DNA of 64,000 nt, taken from the NCBI RefSeq assembly GCF_000380335.1, contig NC_021149.1, positions 2,036,501-2,100,500 on the forward strand, written 5' to 3'. Shown here one piece after another: positions 46,621-57,577 of this stretch (the first letter of the stretch is position 1; every line of letters begins with the position of its first letter). A program made the translations under genes and the position numbers. This stretch comes from Azotobacter vinelandii CA (lineage in GTDB: Bacteria > Pseudomonadota > Gammaproteobacteria > Pseudomonadales > Pseudomonadaceae). Under the pieces are notes generated by a model, which was given only the letters and a program-made list of their open reading frames with translations, was not told the DNA's origin and ran no database searches.

Positions 46621-47043
46621 ATGGCTACTGAAAAGCAACAAGGTCAGCAAGGCCAAGGCGGCAATATGGGACAGCAGGGCCAGAACGCAGGACAGACCGG
46701 TCAGCATGCGGGCGGTGCCCAGGAACAGAACCAGAATCCGCGTGCAGGCGAGCAATGGAAGCAGAACCAGGGTGCACAGGGCAGTGGCCAGCAAGGACAG
46801 GGCGGGCAGCAAGGCAGTGGTACCCAGCAAGGCCATCAAGGCGGCCAGCAGGGCCATCAGGGCGGTCAGCAGGGACAGCAGGGTGGCCAGCAGGGCACCC
46901 AGCAAGGTGGTCAACAAGACCAGCCGGGTCAGGGACAGCGCGGCAACCCGAGCGAGGAAGAGCAGCGCAAGGCCCAAGGCGGCAGCCAGGACCAGTCGCG
47001 CCAGGAGGGCCAGCAGGAACAAGGACGCAATCCGTCCAAATAG
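46621..47043 (+). CDS. Gln/Gly-repeat disordered protein
   Basis: 140 residues from the ATG at 46621, which has GAGGAG ahead; an upstream in-frame start is unlikely. The sequence is almost wholly Gln, Gly and polar residues in imperfect repeats (GGQQGHQGGQQGQQGGQQG), with a charged tail (RGNPSEEEQRKAQGGSQDQ). No signal peptide, membrane segment or folded domain is seen. Low-complexity hydrophilic proteins of this kind include stress- or desiccation-related proteins, but no function can be assigned. Repeat units GGHQQ/GGQQG suggest growth by slippage. Confidence 0.7.
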   Translation: MATEKQQGQQGQGGNMGQQGQNAGQTGQHAGGAQEQNQNPRAGEQWKQNQGAQGSGQQGQGGQQGSGTQQGHQGGQQGHQGGQQGQQGGQQGTQQGGQQDQPGQGQRGNPSEEEQRKAQGGSQDQSRQEGQQEQGRNPSK

Positions 47044-47117
47044 AAAAAGGGAAAAGGCCATAACGGGCCTGTCGAACCGATCCGATCGCCGCCAGTGCCG
47101 GCGGATGACGGATCGAG

Positions 47118-47145
47118 GTGGCTCCGGTCGACGAACCGGAGCCAC
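47118..47145. other. Perfect 11-bp hairpin between the repeat protein and acx
   Basis: GTGGCTCCGGT-CGACGA-ACCGGAGCCAC. There is no T-run, so it may stabilise mRNA 3' ends or act as a weak terminator for the gene before it. Confidence 0.5.
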
Positions 47146-47268
47146 ACCCGCCTGGAAAGAATTCCCCCTTCCTTGACCGAGACACCCGCTGTCCAGCCAG
47201 GCTCTGTCCGAGCGAGGCTGCGGCGTCTCGCCGTGGCCGGTGAATGCCACGTCCGAAATTCATACGTC

Positions 47269-47307
47269 CGCAGGCGACGGCATCCGGCTGCCGGACGTTC
47301 GCCTGCG
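47269..47307 (+). promoter_or_regulatory. Possible activator (AcxR) binding site upstream of acxA
   Basis: Inverted repeat CGCAGGCGA (47269-47277) and TCGCCTGCG (47299-47307), centred about 85 bases before the sigma-54 promoter. That is a normal distance for an enhancer bound by a sigma-54 activator. The specific link to AcxR is inferred. Confidence 0.4.
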
Positions 47308-47374
47308 TCCCGGCAGTCCTGTGCATGAAAAATAATTCCTTATGAATCAATAGATTGCCTGGTCTTTTCGAACA

Positions 47375-47390
47375 TGGCCCGGGCCTTGCT
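47375..47390 (+). promoter_or_regulatory. Sigma-54 promoter of the acx operon
   Basis: TGGCCCGGGCCTTGCT matches the consensus TGGCACG-N4-TTGCW at all key positions with exact GG-N10-GC spacing. Transcription should start near 47401, leaving an 88-base leader before acxA. A sigma-54 activator gene lies directly downstream of the operon. Confidence 0.85.
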
Positions 47391-47488
47391 CCGTTGCCTG
47401 GCGAGCCGCACTCGCAAGCCTTTCGGCAGGCGGATGCGCGGTCTCGACAGGTTGTACCGCGACAATTCGAACAACAACGGAGAACCCC

Positions 47489-49642
47489 ATGGACATGCAA
47501 CGCTCGAAAGTCCAGGTGATGGGCATCGATGCCGGCGGCACGATGACCGATACCTTCTTCGTCCGCGAGGACGGCAATTTCGTGGTCGGCAAGGCGCAGA
47601 GCAACCCGGCCGACGAATCCCTGGCCATTTACAATTCTTCCCTCGACGCGCTGTCCGCCTGGCAGCTCGGCGTCGACGACGTCTACCCGGAACTGGTGAC
47701 CTGCGTCTATTCCGGCACCGCCATGCTCAACCGGGTGGTACAGCGCAAGGGGCTGGACGTCGGCCTGATCGTCAACAAGGGCTTCGAACAGACCCACTCC
47801 ATGGGCCGCGCGATCCAGAGCTACCTGGGCTACGCCCTGGAGGAGCGGCTGCACCTCAACACCCATCGCTACGACGAGCCGCTGGTGCCCTATTCGCGGA
47901 CCCGCGGGGTCACCGAGCGCACCGACGTGCAGGGGCGGGTGGTGATTCCGCTGCGCGAGGAGGAGATGCGTCAGGCCACCCGCGAACTGGTCGAGGCCGG
48001 CGCCAAGGCCATCGTCATCGTGCTGTTGCAGTCGCACAAAAACCCCGCCAGCGAGAAGCGCGCCCGCGACGTCTGCCGCGAGGAGCTCAAGCGCCTCGGC
48101 CTGGATCTGCCGGTGTTCGCCTCGGTCGACTATTACCCGTCGCGCAAGGAGAGCCACCGCACCAACACCACCATTCTCGAAGCCTACGCCGCCGAGCCGT
48201 CGCGGCAGACCCTGCAGAAGGTCAGCGACCGCTTCAGGAAGCACGGCGCCAGGTTCGACCTGCGGGTGATGGCCACCCACGGCGGAACCATCTCCTGGAA
48301 GGCCAAGGAGCTGGCGCGGACCATTGTCTCCGGGCCGATCGGCGGGGTGATCGGCTCCAGGCTGCTCGGCGAGGCGCTGGGCTACGAGAACATCGCCTGC
48401 TCGGACATCGGCGGCACCTCCTTCGACATGGCGCTGATCACCAAGGGCAACTTCGCCATCGCCTCCGACCCGGACATGGCCCGCCTGGTGCTGTCCCTGC
48501 CGCTGGTGGCGATGGATTCGGTGGGCGCCGGCGCCGGCAGCTTCGTGCGCCTCGACCCCTACAGCGGCTCGCTCAAGCTGGGCCCGGACAGCGCCGGCTA
48601 CCGGGTCGGCACCTGCTGGCCGGAGAGCGGCCTGGACACTGTCTCGGTGAGCGACTGCCACGTGGTGCTCGGCTACCTCAACCCGGAAAACTTCCTCGGC
48701 GGCGCCATCAAGCTCGACGTGGAGCGCGCCCGCCAGCACATCAAGGCGCAGATCGCCGACCCGCTGGGGCTGTCGGTGGAGGAGGCCGCCGCCGGGGTGA
48801 TCGAACTGCTCGACCTGTCGCTGCACGAATACCTGCGCTCCAACATCAGCGCCAAGGGCTACAACCCCACCGATTTCGTCTGCTTTTCCTACGGCGGCGC
48901 CGGGCCGGTGCACACCTACGGCTACACCGAGGGCCTCGGCTTCAAGGACGTGGTGGTGCCGGCCTGGGCGGCGGGTTTCTCGGCCTTTGGCTGCGCCTGC
49001 GCCGACTTCGAGTACCGCTACGACAAGAGCGTCGACATCGCCCTGGCGCAGGACGGCGACGACACCCAGCGCACCGAAGCCTGCGCGGTGATCCAGGCGG
49101 CCTGGGACGAACTGGCCGCCAAGGTCATCGAGGAGTTCGTCAACAACGGCTTCAAGGCCGAGGACGTCACCCTGCTGCCCGGCTACCGGATGCAGTACAT
49201 GGGCCAGCTCAACGACCTGGAGATCACCTCGCCGATCGCCAAGGCATCCTCCGCCGCCGACTGGCAGAAGATCACCGACGCCTTCGAGGACACCTACGCG
49301 CGGGTCTACGCCAGCTCGGCGCGTTCCCCGGAACTGGGCTTCTCGGTCACCGGGGCGATCATGCGTGGCCTGGTCGTCACCCAGAAGCCGGTGCTGCCCG
49401 AGGACCCCGAGGCCGGTCCGCAACCGCAAGCGTCCGCGCATCTCGGCAAGCGGCCGTTCTACCGGCACAAGCGCTGGGTCGACGCCGACGTCTGGCAGAT
49501 GGAGGCCCTGCAGCCGGGCAACCACATCGTCGGGCCGGCGGTGATCGAGTCCGACTCCACCACCTTCGTGGTGCCCGACGGCTTCGAGACCTACCTGGAC
49601 AAGCACCGCCTGTTCCATCTCAAGGAATGCGCCCGCGGCTGA
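47489..49642 (+). CDS. acxA: Acetone carboxylase beta subunit
   Basis: 717 residues, normal for AcxA. Hydantoinase/oxoprolinase-type (ASKHA fold) subunit with the N-terminal phosphate motif MGIDAGGTMTDTFFV and the later SDIGGTSFDMALI. With AcxB and AcxC it carboxylates acetone to acetoacetate in an ATP-dependent reaction, allowing growth on acetone or isopropanol. It starts 99 bases after the sigma-54 promoter and is followed by acxB after a 39-base gap with a good ribosome site. Codon use is very GC-rich. Confidence 0.95.
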   Translation: MDMQRSKVQVMGIDAGGTMTDTFFVREDGNFVVGKAQSNPADESLAIYNSSLDALSAWQLGVDDVYPELVTCVYSGTAMLNRVVQRKGLDVGLIVNKGFEQTHSMGRAIQSYLGYALEERLHLNTHRYDEPLVPYSRTRGVTERTDVQGRVVIPLREEEMRQATRELVEAGAKAIVIVLLQSHKNPASEKRARDVCREELKRLGLDLPVFASVDYYPSRKESHRTNTTILEAYAAEPSRQTLQKVSDRFRKHGARFDLRVMATHGGTISWKAKELARTIVSGPIGGVIGSRLLGEALGYENIACSDIGGTSFDMALITKGNFAIASDPDMARLVLSLPLVAMDSVGAGAGSFVRLDPYSGSLKLGPDSAGYRVGTCWPESGLDTVSVSDCHVVLGYLNPENFLGGAIKLDVERARQHIKAQIADPLGLSVEEAAAGVIELLDLSLHEYLRSNISAKGYNPTDFVCFSYGGAGPVHTYGYTEGLGFKDVVVPAWAAGFSAFGCACADFEYRYDKSVDIALAQDGDDTQRTEACAVIQAAWDELAAKVIEEFVNNGFKAEDVTLLPGYRMQYMGQLNDLEITSPIAKASSAADWQKITDAFEDTYARVYASSARSPELGFSVTGAIMRGLVVTQKPVLPEDPEAGPQPQASAHLGKRPFYRHKRWVDADVWQMEALQPGNHIVGPAVIESDSTTFVVPDGFETYLDKHRLFHLKECARG

Positions 49643-49681
49643 AGCGGACCGGAACGACAATAAATAAAAGAGGCTTCCACC

Positions 49682-52000
49682 ATGAATATGCTGGCCAAGA
49701 ACGCCCCCGGCTCGCTGCTGGGCAACGGCAAGACCCTGCAGGCCTTCCGCAGCGAAGTGACCCAACGCACCAAGGAAACCGGCTTCTACAACGGGCTGAG
49801 CAGCCTGCCGTTCCGCGAGAGCGATCCGATCGGCTACGAGAAACTGTTCTCCAAGATCCGCGGCGGCCTGGTGCATGCCCGCGAGACGGCCAAGAAGATC
49901 GCCGCCAGCCCCATCGTCGAGCAGGAGGGCGAACTCTGCTTCACCCTCTACAACGCGGTGGGCGACTGCATCCTCACCTCCACCGGGATCATCATCCACG
50001 TCGGCACCATGGGCGCGGCGATCAAGTACATGATCGAGAACGACTGGGAGAGCAACCCCGGCATCGCCCCCGGCGACATGTTCACCAACAACGACTGCTC
50101 GATCGGCAACGTGCACCCCTGCGACATCGCCACCATCGTGCCGGTCTTCGCCCACGGCAAGCTGATCGGCTGGGTCGGCGGCGTCACCCACGTGATCGAC
50201 ACCGGCGCGGTGACTCCCGGCTCCATGTCCACCGGCCAGGTGCAGCGCTTCGGCGACGGCTACCAGGTCACCTGCCGCAAGACCGGGGTCAACGACCAGC
50301 CGCTGCGTGACTGGCTGCACGAGTCGCAACGCTCGGTGCGCACGCCCAAGTACTGGATTCTCGACGAACGCACCCGCATCGCCGGCTGCCACATGATCCG
50401 CGACATGGTCGAGGAGATCATCGCCGCCGAGGGCCTGGAGTCCTACGAGCGCTTCGCCTTCGAGGTGATCGAGGAGGGCCGCCGCGGGCTGCAGTCGCGG
50501 ATCAAGGCGATGACCCTGCCGGGCACTTACCGCAAGGTGGCCTTCGTCGACGTGCCGTTCAAGCACGAGGACGTGCAGACCTCCTCGGCCTTCGCCAAGG
50601 TCGATACCATCATGCACTCGCCGGTGGAGATCACCATCCGCCCGGACGCCAGCTGGCGGCTGGACTTCGAGGGCGCCAGCCGCTGGGGCTGGCACACCTT
50701 CAACGCCCACCACGTGGCCTTCACCAGCGGCATCTGGGTGATGATGACCCAGACCCTGGTGCCGACCCAGCGGATCAACGACGGCGCCTGCTTCGGCACC
50801 GAGTTCCACCTGCCCAAGGGCACCTGGTGCAACCCGGACGACCGCCGCACCGGCCACGCCTACGCCTGGCACTTCCTGGTTTCCGGCTGGAGCGCGCTGT
50901 GGCGCGGCCTCGGCCAGGCCTACTTCAGCCGCGGCTACCTGGAGGAGGTCAACTCGGGCAACGCCAACACCTCCAACTGGCTGCAGGGCGGCGGCATCAA
51001 CCAGGACGGCGAGGTCCACGCGGTCAACAGCTTCGAGGCCTCGTCCTGCGGCACCGGCGCCATGGCGATCCGCGACGGCCTCAACCACGCCGCGGCGATC
51101 TGGAACCCGGAAGGCGACATGGGCGACATCGAGATCTGGGAGATGGCCGAGCCGCTGCTGTACCTGGGGCGCAACGTCAAGTGCAACTCCGGCGGCTACG
51201 GCAAGTACCGCGGCGGCTGCGGCTTCGAGACCCTGCGCATGGTCTGGAACGCCGAGGACTGGACCATGTTCTTCATGGGCAACGGCTACATGAACTCCGA
51301 CTGGGGCCTGATGGGCGGCTATCCGGCCGCCACTGGCTACCGCTTCGAGGCGCACGACACCGGCCTCGCGGAGCGTATCGAGCAGGGCCTGTCGCTGCCG
51401 CTCGGCGGCGACCTCGATCCCACCGAGCCGGCCTACGAGCAGCACATCTCCGCCGCCGCCAGGGTCAAGCGCGACAAGCAGTGCATGACCACCGAAGACT
51501 GCTACGAGAACCACGACCTCTACCTCAACTACCTGCGCGGTGGGCCGGGCTTCGGCGATCCGCTGGAGCGCGAGATCTCCGCCATCGCCGACGACCTGAA
51601 CCAGGGCTTCGTCCTGCCGGCCTACGCCGAGAAGGTCTACGGCGCGGTGATCGCCCAGGACGCCAAGGGGTACTGGGCGGTGGATGCGACGGCCACCGAG
51701 ACGCGCCGCCTGCAGATCCGCGCCGAACGCCTGCAGCGCTCGCAGCCGACCCGCGAATGGATGCGCGAGGAGCGCGAGCGGATCGTCACCAAGCACGCCT
51801 CGGCGCCGGTGCAGCAGATGTACGCCAGCAGCTTCGCTCTCTCCGAGAAGTTCCTCGCCCGCTTCAAGGCGTTCTGGGAACTGCCCGCCGACTGGACGCT
51901 GAACGAGGACGAACTGGGCGTGCCGGTCTACGGCGCCAAGCACCGCATGGACCTGTCCCTGCTGCCCGATGTGCACACCGTGGTTCAAGTGGAAGAATGA
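49682..52000 (+). CDS. acxB: Acetone carboxylase alpha subunit
   Basis: 772 residues, hydantoinase B/oxoprolinase-type subunit that carries the carboxylation site region (Mn is reported in the family). Recognisable stretches: GDMFTNNDCSIGNVHPCDIA, GWVGGVTHVIDTGAVTPGSM and GSNPG-like ENDWESNPGIAPGDM. It works as part of the alpha2-beta2-gamma2 enzyme. The ORF ends 11 bases before acxC. No frameshift or missing segment is seen. Confidence 0.95.
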   Translation: MNMLAKNAPGSLLGNGKTLQAFRSEVTQRTKETGFYNGLSSLPFRESDPIGYEKLFSKIRGGLVHARETAKKIAASPIVEQEGELCFTLYNAVGDCILTSTGIIIHVGTMGAAIKYMIENDWESNPGIAPGDMFTNNDCSIGNVHPCDIATIVPVFAHGKLIGWVGGVTHVIDTGAVTPGSMSTGQVQRFGDGYQVTCRKTGVNDQPLRDWLHESQRSVRTPKYWILDERTRIAGCHMIRDMVEEIIAAEGLESYERFAFEVIEEGRRGLQSRIKAMTLPGTYRKVAFVDVPFKHEDVQTSSAFAKVDTIMHSPVEITIRPDASWRLDFEGASRWGWHTFNAHHVAFTSGIWVMMTQTLVPTQRINDGACFGTEFHLPKGTWCNPDDRRTGHAYAWHFLVSGWSALWRGLGQAYFSRGYLEEVNSGNANTSNWLQGGGINQDGEVHAVNSFEASSCGTGAMAIRDGLNHAAAIWNPEGDMGDIEIWEMAEPLLYLGRNVKCNSGGYGKYRGGCGFETLRMVWNAEDWTMFFMGNGYMNSDWGLMGGYPAATGYRFEAHDTGLAERIEQGLSLPLGGDLDPTEPAYEQHISAAARVKRDKQCMTTEDCYENHDLYLNYLRGGPGFGDPLEREISAIADDLNQGFVLPAYAEKVYGAVIAQDAKGYWAVDATATETRRLQIRAERLQRSQPTREWMREERERIVTKHASAPVQQMYASSFALSEKFLARFKAFWELPADWTLNEDELGVPVYGAKHRMDLSLLPDVHTVVQVEE

Positions 52001-52011
52001 GGAGCGCGAGC

Positions 52012-52518
52012 ATGACTACCTATACCAAGGAACAAGTGAAGAACCTGGTGGACGGCCGCCTGGACTGGGACACCACCACCCGCATGCTGACCATGCCCAA
52101 GGATCACGAGCGCTTCCGTCTCTACCTGGAGGTGCTGCAGGAGCGGGTCTCCTGGCCGGACCGCATCGTCCTGCCGCTCGGCCCGGCGCTCTACATCGTG
52201 CAGTCGGCGACCAGCAAGCGCTGGGTGACCAAGTGCCGCTGCGGCCACGAGTTCTGCGACTACCGGGAGAATTGGAAGCTCTTCGCCAACATCCACGTGC
52301 GCGACACCCCGGAAAGCATGCGCGAGGTCTACCCGACGCTGCTCGCCCCGGACACCCGGTGGCAGGTCTACCGCGAGTACTACTGCCCGCACTGCGCCAC
52401 CCAGCTCGACGTCGAGGCGCCGACCCCCTGGTATCCGGTGATCCACGACTTCGAGCCGGACATCGACACCTTCTACCGCGACTGGCTGGAGATGCCGCTG
52501 CCCGAGCGTGTCGATTGA
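52012..52518 (+). CDS. acxC: Acetone carboxylase gamma subunit
   Basis: 168 residues from the ATG at 52012. Small subunit with two Cys pairs, KCRCGHEFCDYREN (near residue 75) and YYCPHCATQLDVE (near residue 125), likely holding a zinc. The N terminus TYTKEQVKNLVDGRLDWDT is typical of the family. It completes the acxABC operon and is followed by strong hairpins that end the transcript. Confidence 0.94.
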   Translation: MTTYTKEQVKNLVDGRLDWDTTTRMLTMPKDHERFRLYLEVLQERVSWPDRIVLPLGPALYIVQSATSKRWVTKCRCGHEFCDYRENWKLFANIHVRDTPESMREVYPTLLAPDTRWQVYREYYCPHCATQLDVEAPTPWYPVIHDFEPDIDTFYRDWLEMPLPERVD

Positions 52519-52534
52519 TCGCGTAGACCGCCGT

Positions 52535-52585
52535 CTCCCCGGCATCCGCCGGGGAGCCTTCCGCGAGGCCCCGGTCCGGGGCCTT
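52535..52585 (+). terminator. Tandem hairpins ending the acx operon
   Basis: CTCCCCGGC-ATCC-GCCGGGGAG (52535-52556), then AGGCCCC-(5)-GGGGCCT (52566-52584). Both are very stable, with only short T-runs after them. Confidence 0.75.
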
Positions 52586-52801
52586 CGTCCAGCCACCGGC
52601 CTTCATCCGCCGGTAGTCGCCGTCTGTCCGCATATCCCGGATTCCCCGGGCGATTGCCGGATCGGGCGGCTGGATTCCCGTCTAGAATGCCTGCAGTTTC
52701 TGTGGTATTGCATTGTCCCCATGCCCGCTGCGCCAGAGATGCCGTGGGCGTCCTGCCCGCAGGGCCGAGCCGAGAACAATAACAATCAAGGGTGATGGCT
52801 G

Positions 52802-54796
<1,995 letters not shown>

Positions 54797-54953
54797 GCGC
54801 GGCAGGGGCGGGGGCCGCCGAACCGTGCGCTCCTTCACCTTCCCGACGTCATGCCCGGCGAGCGGCTTTCCGGGCGCCGTCGGCGGGGTATGCCACCGGC
54901 AGTTCGCCCCGTCCGCTCCAGCCGCAGCACCGTCGTCGAGACAATTCAACGCC

Positions 54954-55835
54954 ATGTCGATCTCCACATCTTTCGATTCCGCCCTGGGATATGCGGCGCT
55001 CACGGTCGCCGGCCAGGTGCGCAAGTGCAACGAGGACGCCCTGCTGTGCTGTCCGCAGTTGTGTCTGTGGGCGGTCGCCGATGGCATGGGCGGCCACGGT
55101 CGCGGCGAGCTGGCCAGCGCCCTGGCGCTGGAAACCCTGCACCGGCTGGTCGCCTGCGGTCAGGACCTGCGCAGCGCCGTCCAGGGCGCCGATGCCGCCG
55201 TTCTCGCCGCCGCCGAAACCAGGGTGGGCGGATACGGCATGGGCGCCAGCCTGGTCGCGGTGCGCTTCGCCGGCGCGGATTTCCAGCTCGCCTGGGCCGG
55301 CGACAGCCGCGCCTACCGGATCGGCGGCGACTCCATCCGCCAACTGACCCGCGACCATACTTGGGTGCAGACGATGGTCGACGCCGGCCGATTGACCCAG
55401 GAGGAAGCCAGCCGCCATCCCCTGCGCAACCTGGTGACCCGCTGCCTCGGCCTGAACCACGACATGCTCGCGGTGGAACTGGTGCAGGGCCGCCTCGACC
55501 AGGGCGAACGGCTGTTGCTGTGCAGCGACGGTCTGACTCGCGAACTGAGCGACGCACGGATCCAGCATCTGTGCGCCCACACCCTCAGCCTCGACACGCT
55601 GGTCGGCGCCCTGGTCGGAGCCGCCGAGCGCATGGGCGGCAGCGACAACATTTCCTGCATCGCGCTGGGACTCGCCGCACCGCCGGCACGGACCGAGGAG
55701 CGGCCACGCGGCTTTCTGCGCAGATTGCTGAAATCCGCCGGGAAAATGAGCGGTGCCCGATTGCGGAGAAAAATCGACGCCCGGAGTGCTCCGGGCGCTC
55801 TCGCGCGCATGGCTGCCTACCGCCCAGTGGCATGA
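54954..55835 (+). CDS. PP2C-type serine/threonine phosphatase
   Basis: 293 residues from the ATG at 54954. PPM-family metal motifs are all present: EDALLC near the start, VADGMGGHGRGE, LAWAGDSRAYRIG, LLLCSDGLTREL and GGSDNISCIAL. A basic tail of about 45 residues follows the catalytic domain. It removes phosphate from Ser/Thr of unknown partners. No kinase gene or type VI secretion gene is nearby. It is 146 bases upstream of the encapsulin operon, separated by AT-rich DNA, so a link to that operon is uncertain. Confidence 0.9.
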   Translation: MSISTSFDSALGYAALTVAGQVRKCNEDALLCCPQLCLWAVADGMGGHGRGELASALALETLHRLVACGQDLRSAVQGADAAVLAAAETRVGGYGMGASLVAVRFAGADFQLAWAGDSRAYRIGGDSIRQLTRDHTWVQTMVDAGRLTQEEASRHPLRNLVTRCLGLNHDMLAVELVQGRLDQGERLLLCSDGLTRELSDARIQHLCAHTLSLDTLVGALVGAAERMGGSDNISCIALGLAAPPARTEERPRGFLRRLLKSAGKMSGARLRRKIDARSAPGALARMAAYRPVA

Positions 55836-55837
55836 TC

Positions 55838-55925
55838 GACTGGAGTTTTATATTCTTAAAAGTTTTATAAATAAAATAACAAGTTATTTTTTTGGAATAA
55901 GTGAGCGATATAGAGTAGCCAGCAA
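55838..55925 (+). promoter_or_regulatory. AT-rich control region of the encapsulin operon
   Basis: The most AT-rich patch in this GC-rich half of the window. It contains a perfect 8-bp inverted repeat AAAATAAC-AA-GTTATTTT (55873-55890) followed by a T-run, which could end the PP2C transcript. Further on, GGAATAAG (reverse CTTATTCC) resembles a CysB-type half site, and TATAGA at 55909-55914 is a poor -10. The weak promoter would fit activator control by sulfur status, which is inference. Confidence 0.45.
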
Positions 55926-55981
55926 CGTGGTGCGGCGGATGGGCTGCCGGGCCTCGACCAGTCAACCGGAGGAGTCACAGA

Positions 55982-56506
55982 ATGCCAGCCGCTACCCCAG
56001 TCCGCCATGAAGCCGCCGAGGACGTCCGGCGTCCCGTCGATCTGTCCGAGGTACTCGCCGCCAGTCCGGCGGAGTTGCTCGCCAGGGCGCGTGCCCGAGG
56101 TGTCGACGGCGGTCTCGCCTATGCCGGCAGTCTCTACCCGCCGGAGGCCTGGGCGCTGCTGCAGGCCGGTGCGGCGATCCTGGTGGATGTGCGCAGCGCC
56201 GAAGAGCTGAAGTTCGTCGGGCGTGTGCCGGACACCCTGCACGTGGCCTGGCAGAGCGGCCCGACGCTGATCAAGAACCCGCGCTTTCTCATCGAGCTGG
56301 CCGGCAAGGCCGGGCGCGACAAGGTGCTGGTGCTGCTCTGCCGCAGCGGCAAGCGTTCCGCGGCGGCCGCGAGCGCCGCCGCGGCCGCCGGTTTTCCCCA
56401 GGTATTCAACGTGCTGGAGGGTTTCGAGGGCGATCTCGATGCCCGTCAGCAACGCGGCGAAAGCGGCGGCTGGCGACACTGGGGGCTGCCCTGGGTCCAG
56501 GATTGA
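55982..56506 (+). CDS. Rhodanese-like sulfurtransferase of the encapsulin operon
   Basis: 174 residues, with GGAGGAGTCACAGA before the ATG. Single rhodanese domain at about residues 50-165. The catalytic loop LLCRSGKRSAAAA has the persulfide-forming Cys and basic residues. VDVRSAEELKFVGRVPDTLHV is the conserved upstream part. It is expected to carry sulfane sulfur between donors such as cysteine desulfurase persulfide and acceptors. First gene of a four-gene run with epsC, shell and desulfurase. No targeting extension like that of the desulfurase is seen, so it probably acts outside the shell. Confidence 0.88.
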   Translation: MPAATPVRHEAAEDVRRPVDLSEVLAASPAELLARARARGVDGGLAYAGSLYPPEAWALLQAGAAILVDVRSAEELKFVGRVPDTLHVAWQSGPTLIKNPRFLIELAGKAGRDKVLVLLCRSGKRSAAAASAAAAAGFPQVFNVLEGFEGDLDARQQRGESGGWRHWGLPWVQD

Positions 56507-56593
56507 GTTGTATCCTTCCAGACATTTCCGGTACTTCTTTTCCCGTCCATCCCCGTTCAGGACCGGCCGTTTCCGCGGCCGGCAGGTTCTCTC

Positions 56594-57577
56594 ATGTCCA
56601 ACAAACCCAAGGCCGTCTTCGACGGCGTCTCGCATACGCCGGAGGTACCCGCGCCCCGGCCGGTGAACTGGCAACTGGAGCAGATCGTCGATGAACTGCG
56701 TGCCGCTCGCGCCGATTGGCGCAAGAACTGCGGCCGGACGCGCGAGCTGGGCAGCCGCGAATTGCCCTCGCGGCAGACCGTGGCGGAGATTCTCGCCGCG
56801 CTGAGCGGCGCGCTCTTTCCGATGCGCCTCGGGCCCAGCGATCTGCGCGAAGAGAGCGAGGATTTCTATGTCGGGCACACCCTCGACAGCGCACTGAACG
56901 CGCTGCTCGGCCAGGTACGCCTGGAACTGCACTATGTCGCCCGCCAGTGCGGGCAGCGCGAGCCGGATCTGGAGACGCGCGCGGTGCAGATCGTCCGCGA
57001 ATTCGGCGCCGCCTTGCCGGAAATGCGCCGGCTGCTGGACAGCGACGTGATCGCCGCCTACCAGGGCGATCCGGCGGCGCGCAGCCTGGACGAGGTACTG
57101 ATCTGCTATCCGGGCGTCCAGGCGGTGATCCACCATCGCCTGGCCCATCTTCTGTACCGCTCCGGGGTGCCGCTGCTGGCGCGGATCGTCGCGGAGATCG
57201 CTCATTCCGCCACCGGCATCGACATCCATCCGGGAGCGCAGATCGGTCACAGCTTCTTCATCGACCACGGGAGCGGCGTGGTGATCGGCGAAACCGCGGT
57301 GATCGGCAACCGCGTACGCATCTATCAGGCGGTGACCCTGGGCGCCAAGCGCTTCACCGTCGACGAGTCCGGCCAGTTGCTCAAGGGCCAGGCCCGTCAT
57401 CCTATCGTCGAAGACGACGTGGTAATTTATGCCGGCGCCACCATTCTGGGCCGCATCACCATCGGCAAGGGTTCCATCATCGGTGGCAATGTCTGGCTGA
57501 CCCGTAGCGTGCCTCCGGGCAGCAACGTCACCCAGGCGACCTTGCAACATCAGCCAGGCAACGCGGGGCAGCCGTGA
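56594..57577 (+). CDS. epsC: Serine O-acetyltransferase EpsC
   Basis: 327 residues. The N-terminal helical domain (about 1-190) is followed by a left-handed beta-helix of hexapeptide repeats (IDIHPGAQIGHSFFIDHGSG, GVVIGETAVIGN, GATILGRITIGKGSIIGGN). The catalytic His lies in FIDHGSG. It makes O-acetylserine, the carbon skeleton for cysteine and the inducer source for CysB-type control. EpsC with a family 2A encapsulin and a cysteine desulfurase is a known gene set. The last 8 codons lie in the first unit of a four-copy tandem repeat. Confidence 0.92.
   Translation: MSNKPKAVFDGVSHTPEVPAPRPVNWQLEQIVDELRAARADWRKNCGRTRELGSRELPSRQTVAEILAALSGALFPMRLGPSDLREESEDFYVGHTLDSALNALLGQVRLELHYVARQCGQREPDLETRAVQIVREFGAALPEMRRLLDSDVIAAYQGDPAARSLDEVLICYPGVQAVIHHRLAHLLYRSGVPLLARIVAEIAHSATGIDIHPGAQIGHSFFIDHGSGVVIGETAVIGNRVRIYQAVTLGAKRFTVDESGQLLKGQARHPIVEDDVVIYAGATILGRITIGKGSIIGGNVWLTRSVPPGSNVTQATLQHQPGNAGQP

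Noticed and set aside
46621-47043. CRISPR-like array reading of the CAGCAAGGCGGCCAG repeats
   Set aside because: The repeats are short, contiguous and in frame with a protein; there are no unique spacers and no cas genes.
46625-51988. A 1787-residue open frame on the minus strand
   Set aside because: It lies antisense to acxA and acxB and exists because of the GC-rich third-position bias; the amino-acid mix (His, Gly, Arg, Val-rich) is that of a shadow frame.
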